Source of the DNA: Alphaproteobacteria bacterium MarineAlpha10_Bin2
GTDB taxonomy: Bacteria; Pseudomonadota; Alphaproteobacteria; UBA828
DNA length: 8,220 bases
Reading direction: 5' to 3'
Assembly: GCA_002937555.1 (NCBI GenBank)
Contig: PTKB01000118.1
Coordinates: 1 to 8,220, forward strand
Part shown: positions 1-5,416 of the stretch, in pieces
Position numbering within the stretch: position 1 is the stretch's first letter
Layout of the letters: every line of letters begins with the position of its first letter
The notes under the pieces: model-generated
Seen by the model: the letters and a program-made list of their open reading frames with translations, nothing else
Databases searched by the model: none
What the model was told of the DNA's origin: nothing
Translations under genes and position numbers: made by a program

Positions 1-80
1 CCAAGGCTTTCGGATGGCGTCGCGCGCGGCTTCCGATGTCCCGCGTCGCTGCGCCCCACGCTCCTAGCCGAAAACCTTGG
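1..80. repeat. Long imperfect inverted repeat / hairpin downstream of accC
   Basis: Bases 1-13 (CCAAGGCTTTCGG) and 68-80 (CCGAAAACCTTGG) are reverse complements at 12 of 13 positions. Inside them, 16-29 can pair with 41-55, with one G-U pair, one mismatch and one bulged base, leaving an 11-base loop at 30-40. The left side passes from outer to inner stem with 2 unpaired bases, the right side with 12. The element starts 40 bases past the accC stop codon. In the accC transcript it would fold as a long GC-rich hairpin. It could be a terminator or processing stem, or a palindromic intergenic repeat of the REP/RPE type. The left arm touches the end of the window, so its full length and any following T-run cannot be seen. 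Confidence 0.55.
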
Positions 81-101
81 CAAGCCGTCCCTATGAGTCA
101 T
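1..101 (-). CDS. Possible partial gene downstream of accC (N-terminus only, product unknown)
   Basis: An ATG at 101-99 opens a frame that stays open to the window edge (33 complete codons). Its Shine-Dalgarno sequence is excellent: AAGGAG at 115-110, 8 bases before the ATG. The start lies 18 bases after the accC stop, as expected for the next gene of the operon. The predicted N-terminus (MTHRDGLPRFSARSVGRS...) is rich in Arg and Ser and matches no family I recognise. In many alphaproteobacteria the gene after accC is aat (leucyl/phenylalanyl-tRNA-protein transferase), but these residues do not look like an Aat N-terminus. Against coding: from about codon 8 the frame runs through the long inverted repeat, and a second minus-strand frame is also open. 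This is either a real gene with a repeat inserted near its start or a chance frame. Confidence 0.35.
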   Translation of the reverse strand, partial: MTHRDGLPRFSARSVGRSDAGHRKPRATPSESL

Positions 102-119
102 TATCACCACTCCTTGGTA

Positions 120-1460
120 TTACCCTTCCGCGATGAAGTGCTCCAGCCAATGAATGTCGTAGGCGCCATTGGCGAAATCGGCATTGGCAATCAGCTTGAG
201 ATGAAAGGGTATCGTCGTTTCGACGCCGGTGATGACATATTCTTCCAGGGCACGGCGCAGGCGCATCAGGCATTCGTTGCGGTTCGAGCCATGCACGATG
301 ACCTTGGCCAACAGGCTGTCGTAATAGGGTGGCACCGAATAATCCTGATAGAGCGCCGAATCGACGCGCACGCCGAGGCCGCCCGGCGGATGATATCCGG
401 TAATCTTGCCGGGGGACGGGCGAAAAGTAAGCGGATCCTCGGCGTTTACCCGACATTCGATGGCGTGGCCGTTGAACACAATATCTTCTTGTTGATAGCC
501 GAGCGGCGCGCCGTCGGCGACACGAATTTGTTCGCGCACCAGATCGATGCCGGTGATCATTTCCGTCACCGGATGCTCGACCTGGATGCGGGTGTTCATC
601 TCGATGAAATAGAACTCGCCGGCCTGATAGAGAAATTCCATGGTGCCGACGCCGCGATAGCCAATTTCGGTGACCGCATTGACCACCAGGGCGCCGATGC
701 GCTCGCGCTCCTCGGCGTTGAGCGCGGAGGAGGGGGCCTCCTCCAGCATTTTTTGATGGCGGCGCTGTAAAGAGCAATCGCGTTCGCCGAGATGCACCAC
801 CGCGCCATGCTGATCGGCCAACACTTGAACTTCTACATGGCGCGGCGAATCGATCAGTTTCTCCAGATAAAGCGACGAATCGCCGAACGCCGCTTGCGCT
901 TCGGCGCTCGCCATCGCCACCGCTTCCGCCAGTTCCTCCTGGCGCTCGACCCGCTTCATGCCGCGTCCGCCGCCGCCGGATACAGCCTTCACCATAACCG
1001 GATAGCCAATCGATTCGGCGGCGGCGGCGAATTCTACGATATCCCGCAACGCGCCCGACGAACCCGGAACCACCGGCACGCCCAGTTTCTGCATGGCCTG
1101 CTTGGCCTGCACTTTATCGCCCATCATGCTGATATGCGCCGGCGTCGGGCCGATAAAGGTGAAGCCATGCTCCTCGACGATGCTGGCGAAATTGGCGTTT
1201 TCCGAGAGAAAGCCGTAGCCGGGATGAATGGCATCGGCGTTGGTGATTTCGGCAGCCGCGATGATGGAGGGAATATTGAGATAACTATCACGCACCGAGG
1301 CCGGCCCGATACAAACCGATTCATCCGAGATGCGCGCATGCATAGCGTCGGTATCGGCAACGGAATGCACCGAGACGGTCTTGATGCCCAATTCCCGGCA
1401 CGCGCGGTGAATGCGCACCGCGATTTCGCCGCGATTGGCTATGAGAACTTTGTCGAACAT
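120..1460 (-). CDS. accC: Biotin carboxylase subunit of acetyl-CoA carboxylase
   Basis: AccC carries out the ATP- and bicarbonate-dependent carboxylation of biotin on BCCP, the first half-reaction of cytoplasmic acetyl-CoA carboxylase (fatty acid synthesis). The 446 residues match the family length (E. coli 449). The order is an N-terminal Rossmann-like domain (IANRGEIAVRI, 7-17; HPGYGFLSENANFA, 79-92), the ATP-grasp domain with the Gly-rich lid GGGGRGM (161-167), and the biotin carboxylase C-terminal domain. Residues aligning with E. coli catalytic or ligand positions are present: K116, K157 (159 in E. coli), H207, E274, E286, N288 and R290 in EMNTRIQVEHPVTE. The gene lies 36 bases after accB on the same strand. 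The leader just before its ATG is pyrimidine-rich with no Shine-Dalgarno match, so translation may depend on accB. The start is fixed by the canonical MFDKVLIANRGE opening. Nothing is missing or truncated. Confidence 0.97.
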   Translation of the reverse strand: MFDKVLIANRGEIAVRIHRACRELGIKTVSVHSVADTDAMHARISDESVCIGPASVRDSYLNIPSIIAAAEITNADAIHPGYGFLSENANFASIVEEHGFTFIGPTPAHISMMGDKVQAKQAMQKLGVPVVPGSSGALRDIVEFAAAAESIGYPVMVKAVSGGGGRGMKRVERQEELAEAVAMASAEAQAAFGDSSLYLEKLIDSPRHVEVQVLADQHGAVVHLGERDCSLQRRHQKMLEEAPSSALNAEERERIGALVVNAVTEIGYRGVGTMEFLYQAGEFYFIEMNTRIQVEHPVTEMITGIDLVREQIRVADGAPLGYQQEDIVFNGHAIECRVNAEDPLTFRPSPGKITGYHPPGGLGVRVDSALYQDYSVPPYYDSLLAKVIVHGSNRNECLMRLRRALEEYVITGVETTIPFHLKLIANADFANGAYDIHWLEHFIAEG

Positions 1461-1496
1461 GAGGGCGGGCAGTCTGAGCGGGGGAGGCGGCCGGTG

Positions 1497-1997
1497 CTAT
1501 TCCAGCACCAGTAAAACCTCGCCATATTCCACCGGCACGCCGTTTTCGGCGAGAATTCTCGCGACACGGCCGCCGCGCGGCGCTCGAATGGGGTTCATGG
1601 TTTTCATCGCCTCGACGATAAACAGGGTTTGTCCTTCGCTAACCTGCTCGCCGACCTTTGTGAACGGCTCCGCACCAGGTTCGGGCGCGTTATAGGCGAC
1701 GCCGACGAGGGGAGAGATAACCGCGCCGGGATGGCTCGAATCAAAGTTCACGGGCGTCGGGCCATCGGCAACTTCCCCACTCACAAGCTCGGGCGCCGCG
1801 GTTGCGGATGGCGCCGGCTCCATAGCGGCGGCAGCGCCCTGTAGGGTGCGCGCCACGCGCACCCGTTCCGGACCGTCGCCGATTTCGATCTCGCTTAATC
1901 CGGTTTCCTGCAAAAGCGCAGCTAGATCACGGATCAAGTCGAAATCGGCCTGGCGCGGGCTGTCCTCGGGCTCATTCAATGGCAATTTCACCGCCAT
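1497..1997 (-). CDS. accB: Biotin carboxyl carrier protein of acetyl-CoA carboxylase
   Basis: AccB carries the biotin that AccC carboxylates and the AccAD transferase uses. The product is 166 residues. It has an N-terminal helical region (about 1-50), an Ala/Pro-rich linker (about 55-90) and the biotinyl domain (about 90-166). The domain includes the 'thumb' region SPLVGVAYNAPEPGAEPF (95-112) and the biotinylation motif EAMKTMN, with acceptor Lys132, 34 residues from the C-terminus as usual. I chose the ATG at 1997-1995 because AGAGGAA lies just upstream and overlaps the end of aroQ. A TTG 18 bases further up (2015) is possible, but would overlap aroQ and add only MKRNKR. The gap to the aroQ stop is 4 bases, so aroQ and accB are very likely translationally coupled. 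Confidence 0.96.
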   Translation of the reverse strand: MAVKLPLNEPEDSPRQADFDLIRDLAALLQETGLSEIEIGDGPERVRVARTLQGAAAAMEPAPSATAAPELVSGEVADGPTPVNFDSSHPGAVISPLVGVAYNAPEPGAEPFTKVGEQVSEGQTLFIVEAMKTMNPIRAPRGGRVARILAENGVPVEYGEVLLVLE

Positions 1998-2001
1998 TCG
2001 C

Positions 2002-2445
2002 TTATTCCTCTTCAACTATGCGGGCCAATGCATCGAGCGCCAACAAATAGCCTTGCGCGCCGAGACCGCATATCACGCCGAGCGCCGCCTGCGATATGTA
2101 GGAATGGTTTCTATAGGATTCGCGCCGGTAAATATTGGACAAATGAACCTCGATCGTTGGCAGGCCGACGGCGCGCAAGGCATCCAGGATGGCTATCGAC
2201 GTGTGGCTGTAGGCGCCGCCATTCACTACGATACCCGAAAAATCCTCCGCCGCCGACTGAATCCATGTAACCAGCTCGCCTTCATCGTTCGATTGGCGAA
2301 AATCGACGGACATGCCCAAAGTCTGGCCCCTGTGCTGGCAGGCGACGCCAATCGCTTCGAGAGAGTCGCCGCCATATATTTCCGGCTCCCGCTCGCCCAA
2401 CATATTGAGGTTTGGGCCGTTCAAGATCAAGATTTTGTGTGTCAT
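2002..2445 (-). CDS. aroQ: Type II 3-dehydroquinate dehydratase
   Basis: AroQ converts 3-dehydroquinate to 3-dehydroshikimate in the shikimate pathway; type II enzymes are cytoplasmic dodecamers. At 147 residues it is full length. The opening ILNGPNLNMLGEREPEIYG is diagnostic. By the numbering of the M. tuberculosis enzyme, all key residues fall at identical positions: R19 and Y24 (mobile loop and catalytic Tyr), N75, H81, H101 (EVHLSN), R108 and R112. One local difference is that the usual NPGAYTH or NAGAYTH reads NGGAYSH here. The ATG at 2445 has only a weak upstream match (GGA about 7 bases away). It is the first gene of the aroQ-accB-accC operon. In many alphaproteobacteria, as I recall, a dsbA-like gene precedes aroQ; here thiSG lies divergently instead. 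Confidence 0.97.
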   Translation of the reverse strand: MTHKILILNGPNLNMLGEREPEIYGGDSLEAIGVACQHRGQTLGMSVDFRQSNDEGELVTWIQSAAEDFSGIVVNGGAYSHTSIAILDALRAVGLPTIEVHLSNIYRRESYRNHSYISQAALGVICGLGAQGYLLALDALARIVEEE

Positions 2446-2663
2446 TAATAATCCATACTAATCCAAATCCAACACATTCGCACTCTGGGTGAGACAAGGC
2501 GGCGTCCGGCAACCCCGGTCCCGGCACTAATTTCGGACGTTCGCTGGCGCAAACGGCGCAAACAGTTGAAATGCCGAACGACGTGGCCATACTCTAATTC
2601 ACGATGACGCGCAACATGGTGGCTGTCGCCCAGCGCCGCCTGTCGAAGGAATTACCGCAAAAC
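2446..2663. promoter_or_regulatory. Divergent control region between aroQ and thiSG
   Basis: These 218 bases separate the start of aroQ (leftward) from the preferred start of thiSG (rightward), so both promoters are expected here. No strong sigma-70 pair stands out on either strand. Visible structure includes TAATCCA at 2449-2455 and 2459-2465, exactly 10 bases apart, with a related AAATCCA at 2465-2471, close to the aroQ start. A 6-bp inverted repeat CGTCCG (2503-2508) / CGGACG (2534-2539) and a 9-bp tandem duplication (2546-2563) are also present. I looked for a TPP riboswitch because of the thiamine gene: neither the CTGAGA motif in its usual setting nor the pyrophosphate-sensing arm is present. 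Confidence 0.5.
2546..2563. repeat. Perfect 9-bp tandem repeat (GGCGCAAAC x2)
   Basis: GGCGCAAAC occurs twice without a gap, about 100 bases upstream of the preferred thiSG start. It could be a replication-slippage duplication or a pair of protein-binding half-sites; nothing here tells which. Confidence 0.6.
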
Positions 2664-3659
2664 ATGCATGTTCAAATAAATGGAGAAGAGCGCGACTTTG
2701 AGGGGCCGTTAACGGTCGAAACCGTTCTCCAACGGCTCGGATTCGATCCGCGCAAGATCGCGGTGGAACGCAATCTCGAAATCGTGCCCAAAGGCACTTA
2801 CGGCGGCACCGCAGTGCAAGATGGCGACCGGCTGGAAATCGTCCATTTCATCGGCGGCGGCGCCAGCGCTCTTGAGCCCCAGGCGGCGGAAGAGCAAGGT
2901 TGGGTGGTCGCCGGCCGCAAATTCGATTCCCGTCTTATCGTCGGCACAGGAAAATACCGCGATTTCGCCGAAACCGCGCGCGCCGTCGAGGCTTCCGGTG
3001 CCGAGATCGTTACGGTCGCGGTGCGCCGGGTCAATGTCAGCAACCCGAGCGAGCCGATGCTGGTCGATTTTCTCGACACAAAGAAATACACCTATTTGCC
3101 CAACACCGCCGGCTGTTACACGGCGGAAGAAGCCGTCCGCACCATGCGTCTCGCGCGTGAGGCAGGCGGCTGGAAGCTGGTCAAATTGGAAGTTTTGGGC
3201 GACCAAACCACGCTCTATCCGAATATGGTGGAAACCCTGCTGGCTACGGAAATGCTGGTGAAAGAGGGATTCGACGTCATGGTCTATTGCTCCGACGACC
3301 CGATCATGGCGAAGAAGCTGGAGGATCTCGGCTGTGTCGCCATCATGCCGTTGGCGGCGCCAATCGGCTCGGGTCTGGGCATTCAGAATCCGGTGAATTT
3401 GCGCATCATCATCGAGAACAGCGCGCTGCCGGTGTTGGTCGATGCCGGGGTCGGCACCGCTTCGGATGCGGCGATCGCCATGGAGCTGGGCTGTGACGGT
3501 GTGTTGATGAACACCGCCATCGCCGAAGCCAAGGATCCGGTCAGCATGGCGCACGCCATGCGCCTCGCCGTGGAAGCGGGGCGACTTGCCTACCTGGCCG
3601 GCCGCATGGGGAAAAAGCGCTATGCCGACCCTTCGTCGCCGCTCGGTGGCCTGATCTAA
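2664..3659 (+). CDS. thiSG: ThiS-ThiG fusion: sulfur carrier protein / thiazole synthase
   Basis: The product (331 residues) joins two thiamine-biosynthesis proteins. Residues 1-66 are a complete ThiS ubiquitin-fold carrier (MHVQINGEERDF ... VQDGDRLEIVHFIGGG) ending in the Gly-Gly(-Gly) that in free ThiS is adenylated by ThiF and becomes a thiocarboxylate. After about 13 linker residues, ThiG starts near residue 80 (VVAGRKFDSRLIVGTGKY). ThiG condenses 1-deoxy-D-xylulose 5-phosphate, dehydroglycine and ThiS sulfur into the thiazole. Its Schiff-base lysine is K174 in VKLEVLGD, matching Lys96 of B. subtilis ThiG. LPNTAG, MPLAAPIGSG, VDAGVG and NTAIA are conserved. I start at ATG 2664, where ThiS homology begins; AAGGA at 2646-2650 is 13 bases away, rather far. 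An in-frame ATG at 2604 would add 20 non-homologous residues and has no Shine-Dalgarno sequence. Such fusions are an annotated class. No other thi gene is in view. Confidence 0.95.
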   Translation: MHVQINGEERDFEGPLTVETVLQRLGFDPRKIAVERNLEIVPKGTYGGTAVQDGDRLEIVHFIGGGASALEPQAAEEQGWVVAGRKFDSRLIVGTGKYRDFAETARAVEASGAEIVTVAVRRVNVSNPSEPMLVDFLDTKKYTYLPNTAGCYTAEEAVRTMRLAREAGGWKLVKLEVLGDQTTLYPNMVETLLATEMLVKEGFDVMVYCSDDPIMAKKLEDLGCVAIMPLAAPIGSGLGIQNPVNLRIIIENSALPVLVDAGVGTASDAAIAMELGCDGVLMNTAIAEAKDPVSMAHAMRLAVEAGRLAYLAGRMGKKRYADPSSPLGGLI

Positions 3660-3663
3660 GCCG

Positions 3664-3684
3664 ATTCGGCGTTATTGCCGGAAT
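3664..3684 (+). terminator. Weak stem-loop just after thiSG
   Basis: ATTCGGC (3664-3670) pairs with GCCG-G-AAT (3677-3684) with one bulged G and a 6-base loop GTTATT. It begins 5 bases after the thiSG stop codon. There is no T-run after it, so if it stops transcription at all it is a poor intrinsic terminator. Rho-dependent termination in the AT-rich stretch beyond is an alternative. Confidence 0.25.
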
Positions 3685-3749
3685 GGTTGGGACGGCGTTT
3701 AGTCACGTTAAATTACATTATTTCAATATGTTAACGATGTTATCTAAAT

Positions 3750-3761
3750 ATTGACGTCAAT
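3750..3761. promoter_or_regulatory. Perfect 12-bp palindrome ATTGACGTCAAT
   Basis: The sequence is its own reverse complement over 12 bases, a form typical of a dimeric regulator's binding site. It contains a TTGACG -35-like hexamer on each strand, but no good -10 lies 16-18 bases downstream on either side. It sits in the AT-rich gap, 34 bases before the tiny ORF at 3795. Chance is possible. Confidence 0.25.
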
Positions 3762-3794
3762 TCTTTCTTGCAGGACAGAACGATCAAGGAACTA

Positions 3795-3857
3795 ATGACA
3801 ATAATTGCTCAAACTACAATGTTGGCTCGCTCGCTCATATTCAATTGCCTAAAGTGA
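3795..3857 (+). CDS. Candidate 20-codon small ORF in the AT-rich gap
   Basis: ATG at 3795 opens 20 codons ending in TGA (3855-3857). A Shine-Dalgarno sequence AAGGA (3786-3790) lies 4 bases before the ATG. The peptide begins MTIIAQTTMLARSL and ends in NCLK; it is mildly hydrophobic with no clear membrane segment. It is too short for family assignment. The only positive evidence is the ribosome binding site and the unexplained AT-rich setting; a chance ORF is more likely than not. Confidence 0.15.
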   Translation: MTIIAQTTMLARSLIFNCLK

Positions 3858-3927
3858 ACGGTATTACAGATGATTTTTGAATAAGTTACTGAATAATAAC
3901 AATGTTCTACACAAAAATATGAATAAA

Positions 3928-3951
3928 TGTAGCGCGCGACTACACTGTAGT
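3928..3951. repeat. Three-armed TGTAG / CTACA / TGTAG repeat
   Basis: TGTAG (3928-3932), CTACA (3940-3944) and TGTAG (3946-3950) lie in one short stretch. The middle arm can pair with either neighbour: upstream with a 7-base loop, or downstream within the perfect palindrome ACTACA-C-TGTAGT (3939-3951), whose one-base loop is too small for an RNA hairpin. The downstream form is therefore better read as a DNA operator. The two TGTAG copies are 18 bases apart in direct orientation. Confidence 0.35.
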
Positions 3952-4045
3952 TCTGTTTCAGCTTAGTTCCGCATGCAGTATGGCGGCTGTTCAACACGCC
4001 CGGAATTGCCCTGGTAGAACATGAAAATTCGGATATAGGGTGAGC

Positions 4046-5416
4046 TTATCGTTTGCGGTGGCTGGCCGCTAAGATGATGTCTTCGGCACGCAGATAGGAA
4101 GGCGTGCCAAGCTTTAGGCCGCGCTTCGCTTTTTCAGCGTGATAATTTGCCTCGGTCAGCTCATTTCGCAACAGCGACGCTTCCGCCAACGCGAGGGAAG
4201 ATTGCGCAAGTTGCTGGTCACGACCGTAAGCGATTCCCATGAAATGCCAATGCGGTGCGTAATTCGGTTCGGCCCGGGCGGCGACAACCAGATTGTCGAT
4301 GGCTTTTTTGGTAAACCCGGGTTCGTTGATTTCGATCTGGGCGCGCGCCAAGCCCAATCTCAGCAAAGGCTCGCCGGGGCGCAAGGCGACGGCGCGTTCA
4401 TAGGGCGGGATGGAAAGCGAAATGAGACCGTTTTCGAATAATATTTGCCCCTTCAACTCGTGAAACCAGGGGTCGTCCGGATGGTCGCGTAACAAGGCGT
4501 CGATTTTGGCGATGGCGCGTTCGATATCGGGAATCCGGTAATAAGCGATCGCCCGGGCGTAACGCGCGGTGAGGCTGGTGTCGTTTTCGCGGTATACCCG
4601 CAACGTCTTGCCCGGCGAATTCAGATAGGCATAAAGCTTGGCCACCATGCGGCGATGCGCCAGCAACTCCGCTGCATCGGCGGTCCGGCTCGTATAGTTG
4701 GAAGTTTCGACAAAATTACGGACAAAACGGATGCGATCGCGGGTCAAGGGGTGCGAACGCAAATAGGGATCCTGGCGTTCGGCGACCAGTAATTCCTGGT
4801 CTTCAAGCTTATAAAATATGTCGAGCATGCCTTCGGCCGATCGCCCCACCGCCTCGAGATATCTTACGGCTGCCTGATCCGCCGACTGTTCCTGGGCTTG
4901 GCTGTAGCGAATGAGCGATTGGTAGGCGATCGCGGATCCGGTGCCGATGATCGCGCCTCCGGCCTGGCCGCCGCCGGCTAAGATCGCCGCGGCGCCCAAG
5001 ATATAGGCCAACATCGCTTCCGCCGTGGCGTTTTCCACCGCTTCGCGGGTGCGCGCCAAATGGCCGCCGGCAATATGGCCGATTTCATGGGCGAGCACGC
5101 CGATAATCGCGTCGGGCGTGTCGCTCGACATCAACAGGCCGGTATTGACGAAAAGATTCATGCCGCCGGCGACGAACGCATTGAGGCGCGAATCATCGAC
5201 AATATGCACACTTACTGCATCGGCATCCAAGCCGGCCACGGTGAATAGTGGCGCGGCATAGGCGCGGATGGTATTTTCGATCTCGGTATCACGAATGAGC
5301 GAGAGCCCCTGTGCCCTGATGGCCGGGGCAGTCACGGACAATAAAACAAGAAATGCGAGGACGAAGCCGACCGCGCGCCCGGAAAAAATGGTCAAATTCA
5401 TATCCTTAATGTTCAT
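4046..5416 (-). CDS. Periplasmic M48 metalloprotease with TPR-like C-terminus (BepA/YfgC type)
   Basis: This is a zinc metallopeptidase that, by family, helps quality control of outer-membrane protein and LPS-transporter assembly (BepA in E. coli). From the ATG at 5416 the product is 456 residues. It has a signal peptide (hydrophobic stretch about 15-30, likely cut after A35 in AIRA-Q), an M48 domain with zinc motif HEIGH (H110, E111, H114) and the downstream Glu ligand E176 in EQSADQAA. H222 in SHPLTRDRI corresponds to the BepA 'switch' His246. A Gly/Ala-rich helix at about 130-165 is the expected active-site flap. Residues about 260-450 are helical TPR-like repeats. All zinc residues are intact. 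The start is uncertain: ATG 5416 has no Shine-Dalgarno sequence, ATG 5401 has AAGGA too close (1 base), and TTG 5395 has it at 7 bases. All three keep the signal peptide. An upstream in-frame start at 5539 is unlikely, as it would bury the signal. The gene is divergent from the GGT-like gene. Confidence 0.9.
   Translation of the reverse strand: MNIKDMNLTIFSGRAVGFVLAFLVLLSVTAPAIRAQGLSLIRDTEIENTIRAYAAPLFTVAGLDADAVSVHIVDDSRLNAFVAGGMNLFVNTGLLMSSDTPDAIIGVLAHEIGHIAGGHLARTREAVENATAEAMLAYILGAAAILAGGGQAGGAIIGTGSAIAYQSLIRYSQAQEQSADQAAVRYLEAVGRSAEGMLDIFYKLEDQELLVAERQDPYLRSHPLTRDRIRFVRNFVETSNYTSRTADAAELLAHRRMVAKLYAYLNSPGKTLRVYRENDTSLTARYARAIAYYRIPDIERAIAKIDALLRDHPDDPWFHELKGQILFENGLISLSIPPYERAVALRPGEPLLRLGLARAQIEINEPGFTKKAIDNLVVAARAEPNYAPHWHFMGIAYGRDQQLAQSSLALAEASLLRNELTEANYHAEKAKRGLKLGTPSYLRAEDIILAASHRKR

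Larger units (their letters stand above)
3660..4045. other. AT-rich intergenic gap between convergent genes
   Basis: These 386 bases lie between the 3' ends of thiSG and the M48 protease gene, where only terminators would be needed. Bases 3721-3960 are about 33% GC by direct count (80 of 240), well below the flanking genes. I see no recognisable protein, tRNA or known RNA. The longest frame is a 62-codon minus-strand reading with a TTG start (3997 to 3809), rich in Tyr and Cys and unlike the neighbours in codon use; I do not call it a gene. Two palindromic elements and one very small ORF are listed separately. It may be a remnant of a lost or imported gene, a small RNA locus, or an unconstrained spacer. 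Confidence 0.6.

Noticed and set aside
36..770. Long plus-strand open frame opposite accC
   Set aside because: It is the antisense reading of a fully conserved accC, with no homology of its own.
2282..2590. 102-codon minus-strand frame overlapping the aroQ start
   Set aside because: It is out of frame with aroQ, overlaps its conserved coding region and has no family resemblance.
2446..2663. TPP riboswitch upstream of thiSG
   Set aside because: Only a GTGAGA-like string near 2488 is present; the CTGAGA motif in context, the pyrophosphate-sensing arm and the closing helix are absent.
2709..3554. 281-codon minus-strand frame opposite thiSG
   Set aside because: It is His/Asp-rich shadow translation of a conserved plus-strand gene, with no recognisable domain or ribosome binding site.
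3809..3997. 62-codon minus-strand frame in the AT-rich gap
   Set aside because: It has a TTG start, unusual Tyr/Cys content and no homology; it is more likely chance in AT-rich DNA.
4000..4032. Hairpin CCGG-AATT ... AATT-CGG as terminator of the M48 protease gene
   Set aside because: The stem is short with a bulge and an 18-base loop, and no T-run follows on the minus strand.
5268..5387. Longer N-terminus of the GGT-like protein from ATG 5268
   Set aside because: It would place about 75 residues before the lipobox cysteine, and that stretch is antisense to the protease signal peptide and mature N-terminus.
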